From Mongoliitalea lutea (GTDB taxonomy: Bacteria > Bacteroidota > Bacteroidia > Cytophagales > Cyclobacteriaceae): DNA of 64,000 nt. The translations under genes and the position numbers were made by a program. Location: contig NZ_BMYF01000002.1 of NCBI RefSeq assembly GCF_014652135.1, positions 186,001-250,000 on the forward strand, given 5' to 3'. The notes beneath the pieces were generated by a model. The model did not search any database. It was given only the letters and a program-made list of their open reading frames with translations, and had not been told where the DNA came from. This document shows positions 26,531 through 35,400 of the stretch, in pieces (the stretch's first letter is position 1; every line of letters begins with the position of its first letter).

Positions 26531-28518
26531 TGATGAAAGCAAAAATTTATATCCTAGCCTTACTGACCTTGTTTCAGGTTGAATTAATTGCTCAAAACAT
26601 CCGTACAGTTTCAAGAGACACGGTGTATTTTGAGGAGTTTGTAGGTACAGAAGAAATTCGGTTACTAAAGAATGACAGTATTGAGGTGAAGCAGGGTAGG
26701 TATAATTTCATTTCGGAGTTATATGATTTACCGGCCTCTAAACAATTAAATCGCTTGCGGATTTCAGGCAATTTTAAAGAAGATAAGTTTGATGGTTTGT
26801 GGACTTATAAACTAGATGAATACAAACTTCAAGTAAATGATGTGATTGAGGGCAGAATCCTTCGATTGGATTATGAATTGGATGGGATAGAGCGTAGTGC
26901 AAAGTTTTCATACAAAGAAGGTGTACCCCATGGGAAATGGGAGATAGAAAACGTGGTAGTAAAAAATAATAGAAGGCAAGCAGCGAGTAGTGGTGCATCC
27001 TTTAATTTTTCAAACGGAACAGCTATTGGAGATTTTTCTTCTAAAGGGGGTATTTCCAATACCTCTACCTTGGGAAAGTTGACCAATGAGGGGTTTTTTG
27101 ATGGACTTGTCACATTGGAATATGAAGAAGAAGGAAAGAGAATAGTTGAAAGACGGATTTATGAAAACGGATTTTTGATTAATCTGATCAAACAGCAAGG
27201 GGGAGAGGTGATTTTAGATCTTGAATATGAAGATGTGATCCGTAATTTAAAGTCACTGGAAGGTACTATTGAAAACATTGATTTTACAATCAGTGAAGAA
27301 GGATTTGGATTACTTTTTCAAAACGGATACAATGAATCCGATTTGAAATTGACTGCACAAGAGGTTGGAAATGCGGTATTTAAGGTGTTTTTAGACCGTA
27401 TAGGTCGATTTGCAAATCAAGCTGATGAAAATAGACAGCAGCCAGAATTTAAGTTTACCAGACGATTTAAGTTTGTGTATCCGGCTGAAGAGCAATCCAT
27501 CATCACGGATTTGGAGCCCCGCCTGAAAATCATGGTGGATGAATACAACGATTTTTTATCAAATCCTAATTTTATACTCAATAAATTTAGAATCGATAGC
27601 CTTCCATATATTTTTGGGTACGTAGATCATGCAAGAAAAAGAAGTCAAGACATGCTGGATGTGATTAACTTGATGAATGAAGGGTTCTTTGACTTTCTTT
27701 ATAGGCCTAACTATTATCCTGATGGTTTGCCAGGATTAAACAAGCCTTCCAGTTTTTCATATGAAACAGAAAAGGATGAATTGACAGCACCTTTTGAATT
27801 AGATATATATGTAGATGATCCCATGCAAATGATCAGCCAAATGGATGCAGCATCTGAAATCATTCAGAAAAGGGCAGATAGATTCTTAGAATATGCATTT
27901 ATGGAAATCAGAATTTTTGATCAGCAGGCGACCATTGATAGTCTGGACAATCAGATCGTGCAGCTTAAAACCAAGAATGATGCGCTCTACTCTTACTTCC
28001 AAAATATACCTTCCGACCGTACCTTTGATCAGATGCCTATAGATTACCGACTGTATCGAGTGTTGAGCAATAATCTTTTATTGGATATTCAGGAGAAGTA
28101 TTTAGATGCAGATGATTTTGATGAAAAAGTTAAATTAGGTGAGGAGTTAACTTGCTTGCATGCACTTTTAGAAGAAGAGCATGATGATATTTTAGAGTTT
28201 GAAAATCTACCGGCAAGACTTGATAAAGATTTCACTCGATTCAGTCCTAATCCGTTTTTTGAACGAGATATCGAAACGAAAATTTTACCAAGTATTTACG
28301 GTAAATCTACCGGCATATTGTTACAGTATTACATTGAAAACTTATTTCAATCAAAAACATGTGAGCACTTGACTAATAGGATTCGAAGAATTGAAAAGTT
28401 AGAGGATAGATTGAAAGAATTGGCTTCGGATAGTGATAACCCTGAGGTGGTGAGATTAGACAGAGCGCTAAGAAGGGAAAATATTCCATCAAGAATTGAG
28501 CGACTGTTAAATCTCTAA
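26527..28518 (+). CDS. Exported MORN-like repeat protein, cassette B
   Basis: 663 aa. Signal peptide MMMKAKIYILALLTLFQVELIAQ, MORN-like units in the first third (FKEDKFDGLWTYKL, YKEGVPHGKWEIEN, EGFFDGLVTLEYEEEG, then YENGFLINLIKQQ), a central region with FRIDSLPY where the paralogues have RQRSDSL, a coiled-coil stretch (IDSLDNQIVQLKTKNDAL), and the shared ending NPFFERDI ... RRENIPSRIERLLNL. Overall divergence from copies A and C suggests old duplication. Coupled upstream to the PorT-like gene and 17 nt upstream of its DUF2490 partner. Confidence 0.8.
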   Translation: MMMKAKIYILALLTLFQVELIAQNIRTVSRDTVYFEEFVGTEEIRLLKNDSIEVKQGRYNFISELYDLPASKQLNRLRISGNFKEDKFDGLWTYKLDEYKLQVNDVIEGRILRLDYELDGIERSAKFSYKEGVPHGKWEIENVVVKNNRRQAASSGASFNFSNGTAIGDFSSKGGISNTSTLGKLTNEGFFDGLVTLEYEEEGKRIVERRIYENGFLINLIKQQGGEVILDLEYEDVIRNLKSLEGTIENIDFTISEEGFGLLFQNGYNESDLKLTAQEVGNAVFKVFLDRIGRFANQADENRQQPEFKFTRRFKFVYPAEEQSIITDLEPRLKIMVDEYNDFLSNPNFILNKFRIDSLPYIFGYVDHARKRSQDMLDVINLMNEGFFDFLYRPNYYPDGLPGLNKPSSFSYETEKDELTAPFELDIYVDDPMQMISQMDAASEIIQKRADRFLEYAFMEIRIFDQQATIDSLDNQIVQLKTKNDALYSYFQNIPSDRTFDQMPIDYRLYRVLSNNLLLDIQEKYLDADDFDEKVKLGEELTCLHALLEEEHDDILEFENLPARLDKDFTRFSPNPFFERDIETKILPSIYGKSTGILLQYYIENLFQSKTCEHLTNRIRRIEKLEDRLKELASDSDNPEVVRLDRALRRENIPSRIERLLNL

Positions 28519-28535
28519 CCTTAAAGAATACTCAA

Positions 28536-29330
28536 ATGAAAAAAATAATTTTAGTAAGCATAGGATTGATTCTTTTAAACTTTCCCTCTTTCTCCCAAGG
28601 AGAACGTGAGTTTTTGGACAATCGAATCTTGTATACAAAATACTATATCGCTGACTTTTTCAACGATACTACCAAGTGGGCATGGGAGGCGGATGTTGTT
28701 TACAGACGTCAAAGTGAATTAGGGCAGTCTGACTTTTGGGGAGAACCCCTTCGGATTAGTATTCGTCCTTGGATTGCCTATCAATTTACCAAACTTACAC
28801 GGGTGAGTTTAAACCCGATAGGTGTATTTTATTCTGCTCCTAGATTTCCGTTAGAAACTGACCTAGATAGACCATTTGAGCGGGAGTTGAGGACAACCTT
28901 GCAAATCAATAACTATGCGTATTATGGGAGATTTAATTTTACCCATAGATTGCGATTTGAATCTCGATGGAGAGGAATAGATAATGAGGATGGCCCTGGG
29001 CACAATTGGCGTGTGCGTTATCGTATGCGAACCAGAATCCCATTAAATACCGATTATTTCTATACCAACAACACTTGGTACATCTCACAATATTCTGAAA
29101 TGCACGTGGAGTTTGGTAGAGATTATGGTACCAATTACTTCTCCCAAAATAGAAATTATATAGGCATTGGTTATCGTTTTTGGGAATGGACGCGTTTAGA
29201 ACTTGGTTATATCTATCAGTTAAATACCCGCGGCAATAATCGACAAATTGATGTTTCTCAGGGACCTATGTTCTATCTTTTCATGGATGTTTTGAGCAAA
29301 AACAAAAGAAGGTATAACTATAGCTTCTAA
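28536..29330 (+). CDS. DUF2490-like outer-membrane barrel, cassette B
   Basis: 264 aa. Signal peptide MKKIILVSIGLILLNFPSFSQ. Strong similarity to the 291-aa protein of cassette C: YRRQSELGQ / NRRQSGLGN, IRPWIAYQF / IRPFIAYQF, RFESRWRGIDNEDGP / RFESRWRGVDEPFGP, NYIGIGYRFWEWTRLELGY / NFVGIGYRFWDWARIDVGY, GPMFYLFMD / GPMFYLFID. These alternating aromatic/Arg strands fit a 12-strand-type barrel of the DUF2490 class. The stop overlaps by 4 bp that of the convergent aldolase-like gene, leaving no room for a terminator between them. Confidence 0.8.
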   Translation: MKKIILVSIGLILLNFPSFSQGEREFLDNRILYTKYYIADFFNDTTKWAWEADVVYRRQSELGQSDFWGEPLRISIRPWIAYQFTKLTRVSLNPIGVFYSAPRFPLETDLDRPFERELRTTLQINNYAYYGRFNFTHRLRFESRWRGIDNEDGPGHNWRVRYRMRTRIPLNTDYFYTNNTWYISQYSEMHVEFGRDYGTNYFSQNRNYIGIGYRFWEWTRLELGYIYQLNTRGNNRQIDVSQGPMFYLFMDVLSKNKRRYNYSF

Positions 29331-30430
29331 ATTGCCATACCTTCAGCATGATCAAGTAACTGTCCATTAAGGGTGTAGTATGACTTCATACAATCTGCTG
29401 TCATACAGCTATGGATGGGAAGGATTCCTAATAAGTCTCCTATTTGTACTCCTTGGAGGAGCTCAGGGGATGCTTTGATAATCCCATGCTCCTGTGATAC
29501 ACTTTTGACATAAGAGCGCTGCTGTGGTACTTCCCATGCAACACCTTCTTGTAAGTAGACTACTTCCCCAAAGTTTTTGCTGCCATCCTGCTCAAATAAA
29601 ACATCTTTGGATAAATGCACACCTCCTCCATGGACGAGGATTTCGCCTTTTTCTACTTGTATATCCACTACAGGAACAGCAAGAGCGACAGCGATATCGG
29701 CCAAGTTACAGCTGCCAATTCTTGCCTGTGTGACATCGTAAAACATAAAGTTACCTGGCCCCATCTGATCGATATCTCCAAAATCATCCATTAGAGAACA
29801 ACCGGGAGTATCTCCAATTCTGGTTTTTAAGTTGGGATATTTACTGATGTATTGACTTTTTAATAGTGCTAATGCATGCCTGCTTTCCTTGTAAATACCA
29901 ACGATGTCTTTGGTATAATAGCTATGTCCTGGGTGGATATAAAACCCCCTAAATGAAAGTAAAGGATTCTTCTTCGCTGCTGTAAGTATCTCATCAATTA
30001 GAGCTGTTTGCTCGTATGGAACTCCCGTCCTTCCATATCCAGCATCAATTTCAATAAAAAAACCAGCTGCCGTAGTCAAATTATCTGCAACTATTGTTGT
30101 GACTGTTGGATTTACCAATTGAATGGAAAGTTTTTGTTGAGAAGCTAACTCGTTAAACACGTGGATCTCCCGTGGATTAAATGGAAATGCGATATGAATA
30201 ATATCCCAACTCTTTGTTGAAAAATAGGAAGCCATCTTGAGTGAAGAAACCGTTATTTCCCGAATACCGTATTTCCTGGCCCAATCACCTACGATATGAG
30301 ATTGCGCAGTCTTCATGTGAGGGATTAATTCCATGCCATGTTTTTTGGCTTTTGCAGCCATTCGTGCAATGTTGTTGCGGCAGATTTGTTCGTCAATAAG
30401 TAGAGTGGGGGAAGTAATGGTATCTAGCAT
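29327..30430 (-). CDS. D-threonine aldolase / D-serine dehydratase-like PLP enzyme
   Basis: 367 aa, cytoplasmic. N-terminal alanine-racemase-type barrel with PLP lysine K40 in LIPHMKTAQSH, and DAGYGRTGVPYE; the C-terminal domain ends with PIHSCMTADCMKSYY, matching the His/Cys metal site of the DSD1 family. The family uses PLP plus a divalent metal to cleave D-threonine or deaminate D-serine. It is the only leftward gene inside the cassette region, separating cassettes B and C, and overlaps the end of the barrel gene by 4 bp. A link to the cassettes is not evident. Confidence 0.88.
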   Translation of the reverse strand: MLDTITSPTLLIDEQICRNNIARMAAKAKKHGMELIPHMKTAQSHIVGDWARKYGIREITVSSLKMASYFSTKSWDIIHIAFPFNPREIHVFNELASQQKLSIQLVNPTVTTIVADNLTTAAGFFIEIDAGYGRTGVPYEQTALIDEILTAAKKNPLLSFRGFYIHPGHSYYTKDIVGIYKESRHALALLKSQYISKYPNLKTRIGDTPGCSLMDDFGDIDQMGPGNFMFYDVTQARIGSCNLADIAVALAVPVVDIQVEKGEILVHGGGVHLSKDVLFEQDGSKNFGEVVYLQEGVAWEVPQQRSYVKSVSQEHGIIKASPELLQGVQIGDLLGILPIHSCMTADCMKSYYTLNGQLLDHAEGMAI

Positions 30431-30604
30431 TTAATATAGTTGTTGTGATTCTGAGTCTCCTTTAAAGCAGATGCAAGGTATCAAAAAAAGAATAAACAAA
30501 ATCACTGAAAAAGTCAAAGCATAGGTGCCTTTTTCCTTTTGAATTTTTCTTCGATACCAATTTTGGCATCCTCTTGGAACTTTATATCATGAAAAACAAA
30601 AAAA

Positions 30605-30934
30605 ATGGATGCTATGAAAAAATGTATAATTCTGATTGTGCTTATGATAGGCTTTTCTCCAGTTGTTTTTGGTAATGATATCGAAGTGATTTATAAGGAA
30701 AATCCTACACAAGATGTAAAGGAATACACCCTTGTTGAATTGGTCGGTAATAATAATATAGACCGATATGAAACGCTGTTGGGTTCATTTGAGAAAAGAA
30801 TAAAATCGTTCGCAAAAGAAAAAGGGGCAAAAAATGTAGAATTAATAATTCTTGAAAAAGTTCAATGTAAAATATCAAATGAGGCAACTATAGGTAATTC
30901 AGCTTCAATAAAATTAATGTATAGATTAGATTAA
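30605..30934 (+). CDS. Small exported protein, first gene of envelope cassette C
   Basis: 109 aa. Signal peptide (MKKCIILIVLMIGFSPVVFG) followed by a small alpha/beta domain. It is the paralogue of the 103-aa protein at 22004 (see shared strands there) and lies 12 nt before the third MORN-like gene, repeating the order small protein - MORN-like - DUF2490. The start may be the ATG at 30605 or the one at 30614. Function unknown. Confidence 0.68.
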   Translation: MDAMKKCIILIVLMIGFSPVVFGNDIEVIYKENPTQDVKEYTLVELVGNNNIDRYETLLGSFEKRIKSFAKEKGAKNVELIILEKVQCKISNEATIGNSASIKLMYRLD

Positions 30935-30946
30935 TCATATCAAGAA

Positions 30947-32962
30947 ATGGGATCATTTAATCTTGTACTTTGTTTTCTTTTGACTTTTTTGTTGGTGCCA
31001 CATACGGCTTTTGCTCAACAACCGGCCATCAAAAAGACTCAGAAAACATTTCAGCTGATGGAAAATGTAATTGGTAGCGCTAATTTCAATTACTACCTCA
31101 ATGCCTCGGGTGATACGGTCTTACATGGTGGTTTTTCTTTTGTATCAGAGAATGTAGACTCCCTTGGACGCTTTATTCAAAGGCGTGTCAATGGTACATA
31201 TCATGAGGGGAAAAAGGACAAAGTGTGGCAATATATCCACAATACCTTTGAGGTAAGCATCAACACTGTAAACGAACGTTTTCAAGTTCAAACTTCCCTC
31301 AATGGTACCACACAAAAGCTAGAAGCTAATTATGATATGGGAGAGGCCTCGGGTATGTGGAAACTAGAGGAGTTTATGGTAGATGATGGGAAACTTTCCA
31401 AACAGCTCAAAAACCTCCAAGTTAACTTTCAGGAGTCACGGTTAATCGGTCCATTTAGTTTTTTTGTTCACTCTCCGCCGAATTCTACCCAAATAAAAGG
31501 TCAATTTAATACAAGGCATTTTTTTGATGGGAAATGGGAACTGACTTATCGAAAGGACTCAATTGATTACCATGAAGAACGCTTATATGATGATGGATTT
31601 TTGATATCACTTGTTCAAAAAGATAACAGCAACGGAATAACTATTTTCGAAGTCTCATTTGATAGGGTCAAGCAAAAGTTGCAAGATGCCCGAGAAGGAA
31701 AAGAGGGTATAGATTTTAAAATTGGAAGTGATTTTTTTGATGTGTTTTTTGATGATGGATTTCCCTACTTCAGTAAAGAGGAAATCTCCCAAAAAAATGG
31801 TAATGAAATTTTAAATGACTTGTTTAGCTTAATTTCCAGCAATACACTTGTCATTGGATTGAAGCTTGAGGGTAGCCCAGAACTATTACCTGCAGCCACC
31901 AGAAGATTTGAATATACGCTTACCGCCAAAGAGAGAGAATTGCTTGATAAGGCTGAAAAATCTGTCAATCGCTACATTTCTGATCTAGAGAAATTTGTGA
32001 ATAACACCAGTTTGGCATTGTACCGCCAGCGATCAGATTCTTTATCTTTTTCATTTCGCTATGCAGAAAGGATTCTTGGGAATCTTCAGATTGTTCGGGA
32101 TAATTTAGACTTACTCCATAGCGATTACTTTAAATATCAAAGCAAGAGAACCTATTTCCGTCCAGGAGTAGAAGGATTATTGGCCTATGACACCGTCCGA
32201 TATTCTTATGATGGTCAGCAACGCTCCAAAGTAATTCCCAATGAAGTGGATTTTTCAAATAGTGATTTGATTATCCAAAACCTGTTTACTTATGTAGAAA
32301 AAAAAGGAGCGATAATAGAAACCTTGGATCCATTTTTTAAATCCTCGATTATTGAAATTGAAGAGTTTTTGGTTTCCCAACAATTAGAGGAGGATATCTT
32401 GATGTATCTAAAAAGGGTAGAGGAAACGTACGATGTCAAACGAGGTATAGACGCTGTTGACAAGGATGGTGTGATTTTAACACGTTTTCATGTAGCAATG
32501 TATTCGAATTATGAACAAAAGCGTGATCTGCTCATGCAGGAATATACAAATCTTATAGATTTTGAGAAGAAACAGGCAGTCGGTCTGGAAATTTTAGAGC
32601 TGACCAAAGTGTATATCGATGCTTACGCTCCGGTGGGAGAGGTACGAAAAAAATTGCAGCAGTTGGATGAAGCATACACCCGCATGTCCTATAATCCTTA
32701 TATGGATAGGCATGATATTAAGACAAGAATCAAAAGAAATATTTATTTCGCCGCTATTGACCACTTGTTGCCATCCTATCGAGAAAACATCATAGATGCA
32801 GAGAGTTACGAGGAAATTCCAAGACTTCTTACCGAAATGGATGCTGCTTTCCAACGACTGTTTGAATTAGCCAAATTACCTGATTCGGAAACGCAAGTAA
32901 TCGAACGAAGACTACGAAGAGAATCAAATCCAAATAGAATCAAAAGAATCCTAGAATTATAA
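30947..32962 (+). CDS. Exported MORN-like repeat protein, cassette C
   Basis: 671 aa. Signal peptide (LCFLLTFLLVPHTAFAQQ), MORN-like units (GTYHEGKKDKVWQYIHN, YDMGEASGMWKLEEFM, RHFFDGKWELTYRKDS, then YDDGFLISLVQKD), helical middle with YRQRSDSLSF as in copy A, and ending NPYMDRHDI ... RRLRRESNPNRIKRILEL. The conserved tail (RRx-x(3-5)-RIxx(I/L)LxL) is the clearest family signature. Twelve nt after the small exported gene and 10 nt before the DUF2490 gene, so clearly one transcript. Confidence 0.8.
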   Translation: MGSFNLVLCFLLTFLLVPHTAFAQQPAIKKTQKTFQLMENVIGSANFNYYLNASGDTVLHGGFSFVSENVDSLGRFIQRRVNGTYHEGKKDKVWQYIHNTFEVSINTVNERFQVQTSLNGTTQKLEANYDMGEASGMWKLEEFMVDDGKLSKQLKNLQVNFQESRLIGPFSFFVHSPPNSTQIKGQFNTRHFFDGKWELTYRKDSIDYHEERLYDDGFLISLVQKDNSNGITIFEVSFDRVKQKLQDAREGKEGIDFKIGSDFFDVFFDDGFPYFSKEEISQKNGNEILNDLFSLISSNTLVIGLKLEGSPELLPAATRRFEYTLTAKERELLDKAEKSVNRYISDLEKFVNNTSLALYRQRSDSLSFSFRYAERILGNLQIVRDNLDLLHSDYFKYQSKRTYFRPGVEGLLAYDTVRYSYDGQQRSKVIPNEVDFSNSDLIIQNLFTYVEKKGAIIETLDPFFKSSIIEIEEFLVSQQLEEDILMYLKRVEETYDVKRGIDAVDKDGVILTRFHVAMYSNYEQKRDLLMQEYTNLIDFEKKQAVGLEILELTKVYIDAYAPVGEVRKKLQQLDEAYTRMSYNPYMDRHDIKTRIKRNIYFAAIDHLLPSYRENIIDAESYEEIPRLLTEMDAAFQRLFELAKLPDSETQVIERRLRRESNPNRIKRILEL

Positions 32963-32972
32963 TTCGGACTCA

Positions 32973-33848
32973 ATGAATAGGAAAGTTTTACAAGTGTTGG
33001 TAATGCTCATTACCCTTGCCACGGTTCATCCGTTGTATAGTCAGATATTAGATGATGAGGCTTCGGTGATAAGACCGGATAGAAGAATGTTGGATCAACG
33101 GGTATATTATACCAAGTTCATTTTCTTTGATTACTTATCCGAATCAAAAACTTGGTTTTACTACTTCGATATAATTAACCGTAGGCAAAGTGGGTTGGGA
33201 AACAACAATATCTTTGAGCAGCCCCTCCGGACAAGTATCCGACCTTTTATAGCCTATCAGTTTGGAAGGTATACACGTGTCCATTTAAGCCCTGTTGCCT
33301 TATTTCTCAGTGATCCTCGTCAGGGACAGCCTTCGGATGTTGATCTGATTGGTGATAGGGAGTATGAATTGCGGACAACCTTTGAAATTACCCAAGATGC
33401 TTATATCAAAAAAGCAGGTAAAGAATGGATCAACCTGACACACCGTTGGAGGTTTGAAAGTAGGTGGAGAGGTGTGGACGAGCCATTTGGACCTGTTTGG
33501 AACTACCGAATGAGACAGCGTACCCGATTCAGAACTCCTTTAAACGGAAAGCATTTCTACGACAATAATGTGATTTATACAGTCAACTACCACGAGATCC
33601 ATTTGGAGTTTGGTCCGCGGATGAATCTCAATCAATTTGCACAAAGTAGAAATTTTGTTGGTATCGGTTACCGATTTTGGGATTGGGCAAGGATTGATGT
33701 GGGATACCTGCATCAATACAACTTTAGAGGAGATGGTCGTACGATTGATTTGACAAGAGGTCCCATGTTTTACCTCTTCATCGATTACTTCTCGAAATTG
33801 AGAATCGGAAAGGATAATAAGGATAGACTTGAAAATCTGATTTATTAG
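32973..33848 (+). CDS. DUF2490-like outer-membrane barrel, cassette C
   Basis: 291 aa. Signal peptide VLQVLVMLITLATVHPLYSQ, then barrel strands nearly superimposable on cassette B: INRRQSGLGNNNIFEQPLR, TRVHLSPVALFLSDPR, RFESRWRGVDEPFGP, IHLEFGPRMNL, NFVGIGYRFWDWARIDVGY, GPMFYLFIDYFSK. DUF2490-type predicted outer-membrane protein. It is followed within 4 nt by a small lipoprotein gene, which is unique to this cassette. Confidence 0.8.
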   Translation: MNRKVLQVLVMLITLATVHPLYSQILDDEASVIRPDRRMLDQRVYYTKFIFFDYLSESKTWFYYFDIINRRQSGLGNNNIFEQPLRTSIRPFIAYQFGRYTRVHLSPVALFLSDPRQGQPSDVDLIGDREYELRTTFEITQDAYIKKAGKEWINLTHRWRFESRWRGVDEPFGPVWNYRMRQRTRFRTPLNGKHFYDNNVIYTVNYHEIHLEFGPRMNLNQFAQSRNFVGIGYRFWDWARIDVGYLHQYNFRGDGRTIDLTRGPMFYLFIDYFSKLRIGKDNKDRLENLIY

Positions 33849-33852
33849 CAGC

Positions 33853-34248
33853 ATGAAAAAGAAAATCGCAAGAATTTGTATGCTTTTGTTTGGTATAGGA
33901 GTCTTAGGTTTTTCTTCCTGTACCAATATTTTGGATTTTGAAGAAATTGCCTCCTGCCCAACGCTCCGATCATTGGAGGTCAATCGGGTTTGGAATTCGG
34001 TTGATGGCCTGGTTCGGTTTGATAATGACCGTCAGGAGTTTTTCATAGTGGCCAGATTTCCAAATGATGAAAACCTGACGGTGTTACGAACCTGTAACTT
34101 GCCTGCTTCTTATTTAGAAGATCGGAAATTGATCCGTTTTTTCGGAAATGAATACATTCCCTTTTCTGAGGAATTGGTCATGGAAGAAACAGGTTCTGCC
34201 CGCATTGTACCCTTTGAAATAACTTGGATAGAGACCGTAAGAAGATAA
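33853..34248 (+). CDS. Small lipoprotein of cassette C
   Basis: 131 aa. Lipoprotein signal ICMLLFGIGVLGFSSC with the lipobox Cys followed by TNILDFEE; four further Cys are not evident beyond ASCPT and LRTCNLP. The mature part looks like a small beta-domain (FDNDRQEFFIVARFPNDENL, FGNEYIPFSEELVMEE). No family recognised. The start is 4 nt after the DUF2490 gene and its end is 6 nt before the next barrel gene, so it belongs to the cassette C transcript. Confidence 0.72.
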   Translation: MKKKIARICMLLFGIGVLGFSSCTNILDFEEIASCPTLRSLEVNRVWNSVDGLVRFDNDRQEFFIVARFPNDENLTVLRTCNLPASYLEDRKLIRFFGNEYIPFSEELVMEETGSARIVPFEITWIETVRR

Positions 34249-34254
34249 ACACGT

Positions 34255-34881
34255 ATGAAAATAGCTATTGTAGTATTATTAGGTTTGATATCTTTTTTTG
34301 GGTTACAGGAAGCTACTGCCCAGTCTTTTGGAGCAAGGCTTGCACCCGGTTATAGAGTAGGAGGAAATGTCAATACACCTTCAGGTACAGTAATGCCTCG
34401 TGAGGATTTTGCCTTTCAAACCTCCCTTTTCTATAAACTTGGAAATGGATTGATGTTAGATGCTACCTATCTTTCCGGTCCAACGGATATTAAGTTCAAA
34501 CCAACCAAATGGTCCAATTGGGAGCAATTAGCTGGGGCAAATATACGCTCATTTATGGCTGGGGTATTTTATGAAAACAGTGCAGGAAATGCAGCGATTT
34601 ATCCTTTTGGAGGAATGCGGATAGGGAATATTGCTTTCAACTCTTTTGATCCCAATTTTGAATCCTTCAACCGTTTTGGATTTTCTGTGGAAGGTGGCGC
34701 AAAACTCCCGCTCAGTAAAAATTTCGGGATTTTTACGAATGTCAATATCCTATCGGCGGTTCAATTTAGAGAAGGAAAGGTTTTTGAGAACAGAACGAAT
34801 GAGTTTGACTTCACAGCTAATCCTGGATTGATATTCTTTCAATTCCATTTGGGTTATGGTGTTTATTTCCAGTTTTATTAA
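34255..34881 (+). CDS. Outer-membrane beta-barrel protein, last gene of cassette C
   Basis: 208 aa. Signal peptide (VVLLGLISFFGLQEATAQ), then strands FGARLAPGYRVGG, FAFQTSLFYKLGNGLMLDATY, IRSFMAGVFYENS, YPFGGMRIGNIAFNSF, FGFSVEGGAKLPLSKNFGIF, ending FFQFHLGYGVYFQFY with a terminal aromatic as required for barrel assembly. Resembles eight- to ten-stranded Bacteroidota barrels in general. It closes the rightward run; the next gene is convergent 6 bp away. Confidence 0.72.
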   Translation: MKIAIVVLLGLISFFGLQEATAQSFGARLAPGYRVGGNVNTPSGTVMPREDFAFQTSLFYKLGNGLMLDATYLSGPTDIKFKPTKWSNWEQLAGANIRSFMAGVFYENSAGNAAIYPFGGMRIGNIAFNSFDPNFESFNRFGFSVEGGAKLPLSKNFGIFTNVNILSAVQFREGKVFENRTNEFDFTANPGLIFFQFHLGYGVYFQFY

Positions 34882-34887
34882 ACAGCC

Positions 34888-35229
34888 TTAATCCTCATCG
34901 TAAGGGGTAATCAACTCATATCTAGTGATCATTCTGCTCGAATTGATAAAAAATTTTACAGTCTTAGGGCCATCATACCTGGAACTACCATCTGCTTCAG
35001 TTGGGATCGATTTAGTACCGGTGGTTCCCGGTAATTTACCATCAAACCTATCATAAACCCATACGGTAAACATTCCTTCTTCTTCTATGCTGTCAGGATT
35101 TCCCCAGCGCGCCAAGAGCTCATTTTGATTAGCACCAACAAATTGACTAATTACTTTCTGATTGGAAATACAAGCAGTGTGTAAGCTTAAAATCAGTAAA
35201 ATGGCACATTGTATAAGAAATCTTTTCAT
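34888..35229 (-). CDS. Small lipoprotein with BamE/SmpA-like segment
   Basis: 113 aa. Lipoprotein signal IQCAILLILSLHTAC. The segment VGANQNELLARWGNPDSIEE matches the helical start of SmpA/OmlA (BamE-like) domains, followed by VWVYDR and a strand KTVKFFINSSRMITRYEL. In such proteins the fold binds the barrel-assembly machinery; whether this one does is unknown. It is convergent with the last barrel gene of cassette C and has its own promoter in the 171-bp gap upstream, where nothing else was found. Confidence 0.65.
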   Translation of the reverse strand: MKRFLIQCAILLILSLHTACISNQKVISQFVGANQNELLARWGNPDSIEEEGMFTVWVYDRFDGKLPGTTGTKSIPTEADGSSRYDGPKTVKFFINSSRMITRYELITPYDED

Positions 35230-35400
35230 GTGTTTAGAGGTTAATCGTTTATTTTAAAACTGCTGATAAAATTACTAGCTAAATTAACAACTAAATTTCG
35301 AAAGCCTATTCCTGAATTAATCTGTATCTTATATAATTTAAATAGCTTTACTAGTTTTTGGTACTTGAGGTAATACTATTTTTATAAAATCATATTCTTT

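Noticed and set aside
22465-32962. MORN-like proteins as YwqK-type antitoxins
   Set aside because: They are three or more times longer, carry signal peptides and are paired with outer-membrane barrels, not toxins.
33540-33983. 147-aa leftward frame opposite the DUF2490 and lipoprotein genes
   Set aside because: It lies antisense to two well-supported genes and has no recognisable feature.
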